From Lunularia cruciata (Eukaryota > Streptophyta > Marchantiopsida > Lunulariales > Lunulariaceae): a stretch of 64,000 nt of DNA. Of the stretch, positions 1-10,022 are shown in pieces. The notes beneath the pieces were generated by a model that ran no database searches, had not been told where the DNA came from, and saw only the letters and a program-made list of their open reading frames with translations. Position 1 is the first letter of the stretch, and every line of letters begins with the position of its first letter. The stretch lies in NCBI GenBank assembly GCA_948567375.1, contig OX419755.1, positions 43,901,001 to 43,965,000 on the forward strand, in the 5' to 3' direction. Made by a program: the position numbers and the translations under genes.

Positions 1-1277
1 CCATTTAGTAAATGTACTCTATTAGTGACACCTATATTTGATCTACTTAGACCATCATATATAACATCCCTTGAGATATTACTAAGCCAATGCACACCTT
101 TAGATAATATTTCTAGCTAATGGTTTTACAAACCTCTCCTATTTTGAGGACATAACATCCTTGTTGCATAGTTGTTGCTCAAAAGATTGCACTAACACCA
201 ATACATTGGTCAAGGTAGCTAATGGCTCTCATACAGCCTCATGCAATGGGTTTCCAATGTGCCAAATATGCAACACATGGACTTTGTATACCTTTGTGCC
301 ATCAATGAGTGTTGAACAAGGTCTAACTTCTTGTATGGAAGGAAGTGGAGAGGTTGGGATGCATATTTCCACAAAGCAAGGAAACGTGGAACATTGGATG
401 GATCATATGTGGCAAGACCTCAAGGTGATAGGCTATTGCACCAATTCATAGATGATGGGAAAAGGCCCAATAAAACAAGATTTGAGCATACAAGGACCAA
501 CTATGATGAGGTTAGTTGTAAACATCCATACTTGATTGCCACTGCTAACCTCCAAGTGCGTATGATGTGCATCTACATATTGTTTTTGTCAATTTTGGGC
601 TATTTACAACCTGTGTTTGGTGCTTCTCCATGCCTTATTGAATTCTAGAAACAAAAGTGTTGACAATATAAACTTTTGTAGCCATAAGGTGGATCTTTAC
701 CAAGCTTGAAGGTGTGAAAAGGTGTTCTACATACATGAAGAAGAATGGTGTGACCTATATAGATGCATTCATTAAATTGTTGTAGGAAAATTCTACTAGT
801 GGAAGTAAAGTATCCAACCTTTCTTGCTCCTACAAGGTGAAGCTCCAAAGCATATCCTCAATAAGGCAATTGGCCCACTCTATTTTCTATTGGTTTGTGG
901 ATGATATGCCATGGACATGGCAAGTTTGGCTTTGAAGACACCAAAGAGTGTTCTCCAAAATAAAATAATGAATTGAGTGCCCTAATTGGTGATGAGCACT
1001 CAAGACAAGCCATGGTGAGAAAATATTACAACTAAGTACAATTAAACTTATTGTGGAGCAATCATGTCCTTGGTCATAGGATACACATGAATCATTTTGC
1101 TAAGTTGGTCTACAAAGACTATAATGGAGTCAAAACCCAAGGTGATCCTGGGCTCAAACTAGATCCATGCTGACTTGCTTTTGATGCTATGTAGGAGTAG
1201 GGAGGGGTTGAAGGAATCCTATGGGAGGCTGATTAGAGGTTTTATTTTGTTGATAGAGTAGAAAACTTCAAACATAC
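1..1277 (-). mobile_element. Remnant of family A chromovirus (A0), 3' end of element
   Basis: Read on the minus strand, this is the 3' end of a gypsy element: a worn LTR end at about 1-143, then chromodomain and integrase-core sequence. It aligns by eye, with many substitutions and small indels, to 50766-51962 of the better copy A1; shared landmarks are the CTCCT-TTT-GAGGACA block near 137 and the integrase stretch near 700-1150. No frame stays open for more than about 100 codons, so nothing can be made from it. It stops abruptly at 1277, where a family B LTR begins. It is more decayed than A1 or A3 and is probably an older insertion. Confidence 0.7.
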
Positions 1278-2198
1278 TATGGTACCCATATCTTTTGTTT
1301 TTTTTTTGAGTTTTAAAGAAGAAGTGTATTGTTGAAGGCTAATTGAAGCTAGAAAGGAAGAAAGGAGAGAAGAATCATGCATTTTTAGCCAACCCAAGGA
1401 AGTAGAATTTTTGTTAGAGGAAGAAGGAATTGGATTGGACTAGAAGGATGGTAGACCCATAGTAGGGTTACACTACATCAGAATGAAAGTTAAAGGTTAG
1501 GATGATTGTGTGGCATGTATCTCTGTGACCACATGTCCAAATTGTGTGTGCTATATGTTGTTAGAAGCATCTCTTTTAGGGATTTCCTTTGCAATCAAAA
1601 TCATAGCATTTGGAGGTTTGTAGCCAAAGTTAAAAGCATTTGAAGCTTTTGGAGTAGATGTATAGAGTAGTTAAGTGACATTGGGTATATAGACATTGGG
1701 TATAGAAGTTACTTTGCCTCAAGTTGAAGGTATGAAGGTGACCCAATCCAAGGTAGTTAAACTTTGGATGAAAGTGAATTTGGGTGAATTAACAAAGGCA
1801 TATGAGGAAGTTAGAATAGGGAAAGAGGATAAGTTAGGATACCCATGAGTTCAATTTTAGTTTGAGAGATTGAACATAAGACGGAGATAGAAGAAGCAAT
1901 AAAAATAGAAGATGAACCCAAAGTGTAGGAGGTTATTGTAGTTACATCAAGTGTAGAAGCCAAAGTTGAGGTTGACATTGGATTGGAGTAGGAGTAACAA
2001 TTTTCAGATCAAAAGAGGTAAATATGAAGTAGTAGAGTGTATATTTGGATCTAGAGATTGTTAAGGAGCGGTTTGGGAAGTTAGATAACTGCTTAGTGCT
2101 CTACTATTTAAAGGAGGTATTCATAGTGTTATTATTATTCAATATTCATATTCTTGAAGTTGAGTAAAGCAAAGTGCTATGACTTAGTGCTCATCATT
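1278..2198 (+). repeat. Family B1 LTR, 3'-truncated
   Basis: Begins TATGGTACCC (the B consensus start TGTGGTACCC with one change) and follows the B1 LTR copies at 26996 and 35464 through the GAAGAAG-rich 5' part, the stretch about recurrent TTGGGTxxAxxAGACTTTG, and the promoter-proximal part (GTAAAGCAAAGTGCT near 2164). The match ends near 2198, about 600 bp before the expected GGGTTGTCACA end, where family C gag sequence starts. The missing end means it is not a clean solo LTR; deletion or recombination removed its R/U5 part. No gene is carried here. Confidence 0.65.
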
Positions 2199-3451
2199 TT
2201 GGAGCCAATAAAGGAAGGTATTGAACCCTTGGTGGCTCCTAATCCAAACAAAGATAAGGGATAGCATCCATAGATGTGGTTGAGAGCAAGTATGAGAAGT
2301 GCAAGTGCTCAAACTCAAGAGGTCTTAATTTAGAGCTTTTGACACAAGAGAAGAAGAGAGCTTATTTTGCAAAGGATGTACACTCTTTTCAAAGATTTAA
2401 TCCTAGCAAGGATACTCCCATGTCTACTAGGAATCCTCACACAAGCAACTCAATACCATCAACAACAAAGGTTCCAAGCAAGAAATTGGAGATGGATGAC
2501 TTCTTGATCTCAAAGCAACAATGGAACTACAATGTGTTGGAAGATGTTCGTAGTCACAAGGCTAACATCATAATGGGCCAACTGATTGCTTTGAATCCTA
2601 CCTTGAGAAAGGAGATTATAGGTGGTTTGAGTTCTACAAGGAGCAAGAGGAAGAAGAAACAAAAGCTCCGCTATGAATGGGGGTGGTGGATATCAAACCA
2701 ACACCATAGGAGGCTTGTGAATATGCCTCCAAGATTGATGTGAGAGTGAATGGTCACAACATCAAGGATGCATATGTTGATGGAGGATCTACAATAAATG
2801 CCATGTTAGAGAGGTCAATGAGAAATTGAGTATGATACCCTCAAGACCTTCAACATTTGTGGTAAGCATTGCAAACAAGCAACAAGTTCAACTAATAAGG
2901 GTGATGGATAAGGTGATAGTTTTAATTATGGGAGTTCAAAATCTCATGATTTTCCAACTCTTGAAGGATTTAAGCTATGATTTGCTCTTTGGGAAGCCAT
3001 GGTTGAGAGTAACACACAAAACTAATTGATGGCACAAAGGGTACTTGAGGATTGGGTCATCAAACCATCAAGTTAAAATTCTTGTGATTAACACCACCAA
3101 CACTTTCACATTTAGATACACCATCTTTTGTTTATTGGGAATCAAATTCACTAGAAGGAGATTCAAGTGTGGACACAAGCATGGAGGAAGAGACTTCCAT
3201 GGAGGAGGATGAATCTGAATCTGAATCTGATTTAGATATGTATCCCTTGTGTGCTTTGGATAAGCTAGAGGTTGTGAAGGAACCAGATAAATTACCATTG
3301 ACACTTGAGGAGATAGAGAGGAGGTTATCTACCATCAAGTATGGTCTAAATGTTACCAAGGAAGAGAAGGTGAGATTTGAGGAGATTTTATGCCAGTTAA
3401 TCCATGTGTTTTCTTTCAATTACAAAAATCTAAGGAAGTCACCTTGGAGGA
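2199..3451 (+). pseudogene. Family C1 gag tail, protease and start of RT (broken)
   Basis: Plus-strand Ty3/gypsy polyprotein piece matching C2 (minus strand, 17850-19030). It starts in the basic region after the gag zinc knuckle (GGCTCCTAATCC near 2236), continues through the gag-protease linker (155-codon open stretch 2276-2743 with KKKQK basic run), the protease site (frame shifted near 2775, reading VDGGSTINA), the LLFGKPWL flap-end motif near 2990, an E/D/S-rich acidic linker (3169-3235), and the segment before RT (KYGxNVTKEEKVRFEEI). Several frameshifts and stops break it. It ends exactly where the B2 element starts at 3452, so the rest of pol was displaced or lost. Confidence 0.75.
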
Positions 3452-4638
3452 TGTGGTACCCACATTTTTTGTTTTTCTATGGTTAGTAGTGTTTAAGAGA
3501 CGAAGTAAGCACGGAAAAGTCAAATTGTGGACAAAGAATGGACGGAAGTAACTTTGGAAGAAAGCCAAAGAAGCTGACATCGGATCCGATGATGGAGGTA
3601 CTCGGAAGAGGAGTACGCCGGAAAAAGTCCGAAGATCATCATCTTCGGGTTGGAAGACGCAGGGATGACGAACATCATTTAACAACCTCTGTACGTGGCA
3701 AGAAAGTACATTTCAAGAAACGGCAGGGGCAGAATAACCATGTCTTGACAGTGATCGGGAGTGCACGTAGAAGAAAGAAATTCACAGACAAAATCAATTG
3801 AAGAATGACTACAATTTGGGACAATATAAAATTACAACTGCACAGGGGGAAGTTGAACCCTCTAAGTAAATTTCCAATTCCTTTGAGTAGTCATCCTGCA
3901 GTAATGCGTGTCTGGAAGCCCGTCAAGAGTGAGATTTTCTGGAACCCTGAGGGAGTTAGAGTGTCTCGTCCAGGAGAGGGTCTTATTTTCCAACAGCGTA
4001 GAACAAGAGAATAAATCATGGCAAAGAAGGTGGCCAACGCGCTGGTAGTGAGAGGTTTCGCAATCCGAGGAGTAGATGTAGTAGCTAGAATTGAATTCTT
4101 GATTAGACTTTGTATTACATTTTTAGCATGGAACTGGAATTTCAGTTTCTCGGGAGTGATGGCAAAGATCGCTGCCAATAATTGTGAGGAGGGTCCCGAG
4201 GTGGAAGGGAAGAGCGGCAATCCGGCTCGATGGACTGAGTCAGATTGGAAGTTAGTATTGGGGAGAGAAGCAAGAGAGCCAACAAGGATCACCTTCTATC
4301 AGAAGTGTGATGCTGCAGAGGAGATGGCGGAGATCCGCAACTTGTTTTTTGCTCCGAGAACTACAAATGGTTACAAGGTGGAGTCCTATTGGGACCCAAT
4401 CTGAAGAAGTATCGTGGGGGCGATGATGGCCATGTTCAAGCCAGAACAAACGACCTATGTGACCATGCAGCAGGCTGTCTTTTTCCATCAAATGTTTGTA
4501 GGAGTTCCAGTTAATTGGGCGAGGTGCTTCTATCACCAAATGAGGCAAATGGTGGTGAATTGGCAAATGCGCTCGCCACCGCATTATTTTGCACCATTCG
4601 CAGCTCACTTCTACTTTGGGCTGAATTTACTATCCGAA
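3452..4638 (+). repeat. 5' LTR fragment of B2 element (U3 part only)
   Basis: Starts TGTGGTACCC directly after family C1 sequence and matches the first ~1.2 kb of the full solo LTR at 47058-50760 and of the 3' LTR at 9939. The match stops at about 4638, where the other copies continue into codons for the C-terminal half of ORF-beta but this copy runs into protease. Everything downstream in U3, the TATA-like box, R, U5 and PBS is missing, so this copy has no promoter for the element. Confidence 0.8.
3538..3801 (+). CDS. LTR ORF-alpha: small basic protein in U3
   Basis: An 87-codon open frame, rich in Lys and Arg (KPKK near residue 10, RRKK near 28, KKVHFKKRQ near 57), lying about 86 bp inside the LTR. 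Copies of it occur at 10023, 47126 and, reversed, 39322-39074. The frame ends with TGA and, in the same frame, an ATG follows two codons later to start ORF-beta; the block TGA AGA ATG ACT recurs in all these copies. I recognise no family. The charge suggests nucleic-acid binding, but that is inference. It might instead be the N-terminus of ORF-beta cut by an old stop. It has no ATG-independent support such as a known domain. Confidence 0.45.
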   Translation: MDGSNFGRKPKKLTSDPMMEVLGRGVRRKKSEDHHLRVGRRRDDEHHLTTSVRGKKVHFKKRQGQNNHVLTVIGSARRRKKFTDKIN

Positions 4639-4875
4639 GCCACTGCACATCGACTGGGGTACACAACATTTGAACCAACATCCCGGATACTTAAGTTTGC
4701 GGATCAAACCAGGAGATGGCCCTTGGGCATGCTATCAAATATCACCACAATTATAGGAGGAGTGCCTTTCAAATTAAACTACTTTGTGTTACGACCAGTA
4801 ACCAAAACTGGCTACCCTCTCTTGATTGAGAGACCCTGGTTATATAGTGCCCAGGTTATGCTGGATTGGCACTAG
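3805..4875 (+). pseudogene. LTR ORF-beta N-terminal half fused in frame to gypsy protease C-terminal half
   Basis: From ATG 3805 the frame shows PLSSHPAVMRVWKPVKSEIF, a stop (TAA, ends 4014; other copies read CAA), MAKKVANALVVRGFAIRGVD, the WNWNFSF segment, ARWTESDWKLVLGREA, and NGYKVESYWDPI before a second stop near 4403. It then resumes (4414-4875) with the VFFHQMF and PPHYFAPFAAHFYFGLNLLSE segments. After LLSE the protein switches without losing frame to a gypsy protease tail: EPTSRILKFADQ, GGVPFKLNYFVL and the LLIERPWLYSAQ end motif. The protease catalytic Asp region is absent. An internal deletion from U3 into protease explains this fusion. Confidence 0.7.
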
Positions 4876-4899
4876 CAAAAATTATGATTTAAAGACATT

Positions 4900-6680
4900 T
4901 TGTCTAAAGAACAAAAGCTGGTGATGGTAAGTTGGACGAAGGTTCATCATCTTGGGGAAACTACTTTGTCAAAAGAGGAGGATGAATCCAAAGATTCATC
5001 GTCTTTGTCTTTCGAGGACTCCGAAGCCGATGTCCAACTAAATTATTTGGAATGCTACGAGGTAGAGGTTGACGATGAAGACCCATACGACATTGCCTTG
5101 GGTGAACAAGACTTGGAGGAAGGGGGTTTGACGGCAGTACATCTCGGATTGAGTCGAGTAAATCACGTAGAAGGGGTCATTAACCCCAATGACTGTCAAG
5201 ATGTGGTCTTGACTGAAGAAAAGATTTTAAAGATTTCAAAAACAGTCACCGCCAAGGAGTTGGCAGGATACACTTCCCTGTTTATAGAGTTCCAGGATGT
5301 ATTTGCTTGGTCTATTGACCAAATGCCGGGAATTCCACAAGAATTTGGCAAGCACCGGATTGATCTGGTCAAAGGTGCAGTTCCGGTTTGGCAAAGACAA
5401 TACCGCTTGAACCCAAAGTACTCCCTCTTGGTAAAAGACAAAATTGATAAGTACTTAGGGGCCAGAATAATTTTCTTGTTCTAAGCAGTGAGTGGGTTTC
5501 ACCCATTGTCATCGTTCCAAAGAAGAAGACCGGGAAAATTTGAGTGTGCCAAGATTTTTGCAAATTAAATGCAGTCACCAAAAAGGACCATCATCCTTTA
5601 CCATTTATAGATACAATTCTGGACCAAGTAGCTGGTCATCCATGCTATAGTTTTCTCGATGGATTTTTAGGGTACAATCAAGTATCCATTCAAGAAGAAG
5701 ACAAGGACAAAACCACATTCACGACTGATTGGGGCACTTTTGCTTACAATCAAATGCCCTTTGGGTTGTGTAATGCTCCTGCTACTTTCCAAACAATGAT
5801 GAACTCAATATTCAGAGATTTCATGCGTAAATTTGTGGAGGTCTTCATTGATGATTTTTGTGTGTTTGGGCAAAGAGATGTACATATAGGTTACCTTCGC
5901 CAAACTTTTGAAAGGTGTCGTTTTGCCGGCTTGTCATTACACCCAGAGAAATGCTTCTTTGCAATGAGGGAAGGAATTTTGCTGGGCATTGGGTGTCAAG
6001 CCAAGGTATTGAAGTGGATGTCAAGAAGGTTAAAGTAATTGCAGCTTTGGAATCACCGAAGAACCTCCGGGAGCTGAGAGCCTTCTTAGGACATGTTGGA
6101 TACTACAGACGCTTTGTGTCAAATTATGCGGTGCTTGCTGCACCCCTTACCAAGCTTCTGAAGAAATCCAAAGATTATATGTGGGAAGCAAATCAAGAAG
6201 AAGCTTTCCAAGTATTGAAGAAGAAACTGGTTGAAGCACCACTCATGAGGGCCCCAAATTGGGACGTCCTTTTTCATGTATATGTGGGCACTTTTTCCAT
6301 GGCCATCGGAGTTGTCTTAAGTCAGACAAGAAGAAAAAGGACTACCCGGTGTATTATGCCAGTCAACAACTTTCAGTTTCTGAAAAGAATTATTCAACAA
6401 CTGAAAGAGAAGCACTCAAGATGGTGTATGCTTGCAAGAAATTTTGCCACTACTTGTTAGGATACAAATTCATCTTCTACGTGGACCATTATGCACTGCA
6501 ACACTTGGTCAAGAAGGCAGATTTGTCCGGACAAATTGCACGATGGATCTTGTTGTTACAAGAATTCACATACACTATACAAGTAAGGAAGGAAGCTTTG
6601 CATTCAAATGCAGACTTCTTATCCAGGTTAGAAACTCAAGACCAAGATTTGGAAATTGATGATTGGTTTCCTGATGAAGA
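4900..6680 (+). pseudogene. B2 pol: reverse transcriptase and RNase H (frameshifted)
   Basis: Starts with an acidic linker (EEDESKDSSS, then DVQLNYLECYEVEVDDEDPYD) and FIEFQDVFAWS, which precedes RT in many plant gypsy elements. RT follows in a new frame from 5544: KLNAVTKKDHHPLPFID, FLDGFLGYNQ with the first catalytic Asp, MPFGLCNAPATFQ, and FIDDF (residues 101-104 of that segment), the Athila/Tat form of YVDD. A further shift near 5990 leads into LRAFLGHVGYYRRF (connection) and another near 6330 into RNase H-type sequence (SVSEKNYSTTEREAL, VDHYALQHL, ARWILLLQEF, NADFLSRL). Three frameshifts and one stop make it non-functional. It uses the same order as the C family RT but differs in sequence. 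Confidence 0.85.
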
Positions 6681-9600
6681 GCTATATCATTTAATGGCTG
6701 TTCAAAGTACGCGGTATGTGACAGAATATCATTATTTGCATATGTGCCATTGTCCGGAGGGGTTGGACCCGGAACAAAGAGCAATCTTTCTTTGGAAAAT
6801 GGGACCGTACCAATTGAAACACAATGTTTTGTTTAAAATGGGTGAAGATGAAGTACTCCGGAGATGCATGGAAGCAAACAAAGTAGGAGGAGTCATCGAA
6901 TCCTTGCACTTAGAAGCATCGGGGGGACACTATGCCCTGAAAAATACAGTGAAGAAAATTCTTTTGGTAGGATATTGGTGGCCTACGATGTATAAAGATA
7001 CTCATGCCCATATTTGAAGTTGTGATGCATGTCAAAGAATAGGGAACCCAACGGCAACTTCCCAGTGGCCTTTGAAACCAATTTTGCCTCTGGCCCCATT
7101 TGAGAAATGGGGTATTGATTTTGTGGGACCTATTCAACCAGTAACCCGTGTCACAAGGAAAAAGTACATCCTAGTATGTACCAATTATGCCACCAAGATG
7201 GTTGAAGCAGAGGCAACACAAAGAGATGATGCAGGGACAGTAGCAAAATTTTTCTTTCGAAACATCATTTCCTGTTATGGGTGTCCTCTGGAATTGGTCA
7301 GTGATTAGGGAACTCATTTTTTGAACTCAATGGTGGAGGCGTTAACCAAATACTTCCAAATTAAGCATCAAGAGACCACGCCTTACAACCCAAAAGCGAA
7401 TGGACTCACAGAGAAAGCCAATGGATTGCTGTGTAAAATTTTGAATAAGGTGACAGTCAACTATGCCTATGATTGGGATACAAAGTTACCTACAACGTTG
7501 TGGGCATATTGAACAACTGAAAAGATTACTACCAAGCAAACTCCTTATTTCATGACATACGGATTGCATCCCATATTACCAGTTGAGTTTGAAGTACCGA
7601 CATATAGAATACTTTGTGAAGAACGTTTGTCAGAGGAAGAAAGTCAAGATCTTTGTGTGACAACCCGGCAAATATCACTTTTGTGGTAATCAGGTAAGTA
7701 AAGTTTGTTCCCGCAGAGATACGAGTAAAAAATGTCCAAATATGAAGCAAAGTAACAATTTTAGTTCTTCTTGGTTGCGTCTTTAATCTCTCAGGTAGAA
7801 ACCACACCCAGAAGAGAGTAACAAGCACTGACTCGCAGTCTTGTCATGAATTAATGCTCCTTAATCACAACTCCATCAAATCTTTCCAAACAATCTTGAT
7901 TGTGATGATTCAGGCTCTCCCAAAAACGGCACTTCACTGCAAAACAACTTTGCCTCAAAATTGTGTTCCACCCCTCCACTGAAGGCACAACTTCCTCGAT
8001 CGAAATTGCTTCACATCAACTTTGCACTGCACTCACAAATGCAAAATACTACCAACACTACAATTCCTCTCAGATCTGTCAAGGCATTGCTTAGATTGCA
8101 CTTCACTCAGGATCAAACACACAGAATGAAGATCAAGGCTGTGGAATCCAACATCCAACAAGCACACTGACTTGCACTTTGAATTTCTCCAAACACTCAC
8201 AAACACAAGTACAACGTTGATACTTGGAATCAAGCTCAAGCGATGAGCATTGCTTCACAACACTTTGCTTTATCTATTCTCAGAAATAATGAGCACTGAA
8301 CAACAATTCTCTGCAAATGCCACTCTTAAGTAGTGAGTCAAATGACAGTTCTAACAACTATACCGTTCTACAAAAACTGTTCTAACCTGCAGATCCAAAA
8401 TGACAATGCAACCTTTCATATCTGTCTATTCAAATCTCAAATTGGTTACTAATCCGATTTGATGTCTACTTCTTCCTTGGCTTTCAAACCTGAATCCAAA
8501 GTAATCTTACTTCCTATAACTTTTTTGTCGGGTTTCACATCTCCTACTTCCTCCACTAATTCTAACATTTCTCCTTCCAGATATGAAATTCCTATCATAG
8601 TTAAGTCTTCTAAATCTCTATCTCCCAACCCATTCTTCTCTAAAGTGTCAAATATCAAATCCGAAGACACCTGCACTCCTATCTCTCTTACCTCGGGTCT
8701 AACTATTATCAATTCTTTTGCTAATTCTACTATATCCTCATCAAGAATTGTAATTGAAAGCATGGGTACACTATCTACACCTTCAATTTGTAACCCACTT
8801 TCCCCTAATCACTCATGTTACTAACCCGAAGAGACTCACTGTTTGATCCTGCACTTCGGGTTTATTCACTACTGCTACTTCTCCTTCAATTCATGTTCTA
8901 TCTTCAATCTGAATTGAAACTTAAGGCATGGGTATTCTAACTATCTTCTTTCCCTACTCTAACTTCCTCTGATCCTTCCCGCAAAACTCCCAAAGTCACC
9001 TTCAATGCACTCCAAGGTCTGGTTACCTTGGATTTAGTCATCTTGAAGCAAAGTCTTTAGACCCAAAGTCATGTAAACCCGAAGTACAAAGTCCGAAGTA
9101 CAAAGTCACATTTACCCAAAGAACCTCAACCCGAAGTACATCTACTCTCAAAACTTCAAATGCTTGTCACTTCTTCTAAAGACCTCTAAACTTTGCGATT
9201 TTGGTGGCAATGGAAAGCCTTAAACGAGACGCTTTCAACAAGATATAGCACGCTTGATTTGAAGTTGTGGTCACTGAGATATGGCCCCCGCAAGAATCCT
9301 GACATGCAACTTCTATTTCTCCTTCGGCGTCTGCCCTCCTTAACGTCTGATCCGAGTTTTTCCCTCCTCTGACACAAAGTAAACTTCTTCGGGTCTGATC
9401 CAAATCGAGCCCTTCTTCCTCTTACATGAAGTTGACTTCCTTGGGTCTGATCAAATCACAAGTTTGCACTCATTTCTTCTCGATTTGCTTTCAATTTGGT
9501 TTCAGCAGTGCATTTCTTTTTCTAAACTCGTCCAAAATGAAAAATGTGGGTACCACACTTTGGATCCAACAATTGATGTGGTTGGAAGAGAAACAGGACA

Positions 9601-9783
9601 ATGCAATGCAAACAACAAAGGAAATTCAAGAACAACAGAAGGTTTGGCACGATAAAAGACTCAAACCTGTGACTGTTCAAGAAGGAGATTTGGTATTATT
9701 ATATGATAATCACCGCCTATTTTTTCTAGGAAAATTACATTTGAGGTGGATGGGACCGTATTTGTGTGATGCACATCTATGAT
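6681..9783 (+). pseudogene. B2 integrase, split by a solo LTR at 7656-9557
   Basis: Follows RNase H in the same frame as 6259. The zinc-binding region reads GGHYALKNTV...YWWP then SCDACQRI after a TGA (7015-7017). The core has WGIDFVGP (first Asp), ELVSD with a TAG right after the second Asp (7306-7308), and NGLTEKANG with the catalytic Glu kept; a further TGA lies at 7510. The C-terminal part is interrupted after EERLSEEESQ by an antisense B1 LTR and resumes at 9563 as QQLMWLEEKQ, KVWHDKRLKPVTVQEGDLV and LRWMGPY, a typical gypsy integrase tail; no chromodomain follows. Removing the insert and one CTTTG copy brings the two parts together in one frame. Confidence 0.85.
7656..9557 (-). repeat. 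Solo LTR, family B1 (1,902 bp), with 5-bp target duplication CTTTG
   Basis: On the minus strand it starts TGTGGTACCC (right end, 9557) and ends GGGTTGTCACA (left end, 7656). The duplicated host bases are CTTTG at 7651-7655 and 9558-9562, both perfect, so the boundaries are firm. The host is the B2 integrase gene. It resembles 35464-37368 over its full length. A minus-strand open stretch at 8763-8449 is the remnant of the ORF-beta C-terminal region (IGVQVSSDLIFDTLEKNGLGD). No internal region remains, so LTR-LTR recombination removed it. Confidence 0.93.
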
Positions 9784-9920
9784 AATGGTTCCATTCAACT
9801 CATAGACCTGGATGGCAATTCTTTTGCAACTTGTGTCAATGGTTGGAGGGTTAGAAAATATTGGATCCCAAACTTGACTTTGTATAAAAACCCGATTGTC
9901 AGTGTTTGCAGGGATGCTCA

Positions 9921-9938
9921 CATTTGAGGGACGGGGTA
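9921..9938 (+). other. Polypurine tract of B2 element
   Basis: The purine-rich stretch ending GAGGGACGGGGTA lies immediately before TGTGGTACCC. This is the expected place for the plus-strand primer of an LTR retrotransposon. Its position decides the key point that the sequence after 9939, with its reading frames, is LTR and not internal DNA. Confidence 0.75.
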
Positions 9939-10022
9939 TGTGGTACCCACATTTTTTTTTTCTATGGTTAGTAGTGTTTAAGAGACAAAGTAAGCACAGA
10001 AAAGTCAAATTGCGGACAAAGA

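Noticed and set aside
161-648. Plus-strand open frames of about 100 codons
   Set aside because: They are antisense to the worn family A integrase and have no motif of their own.
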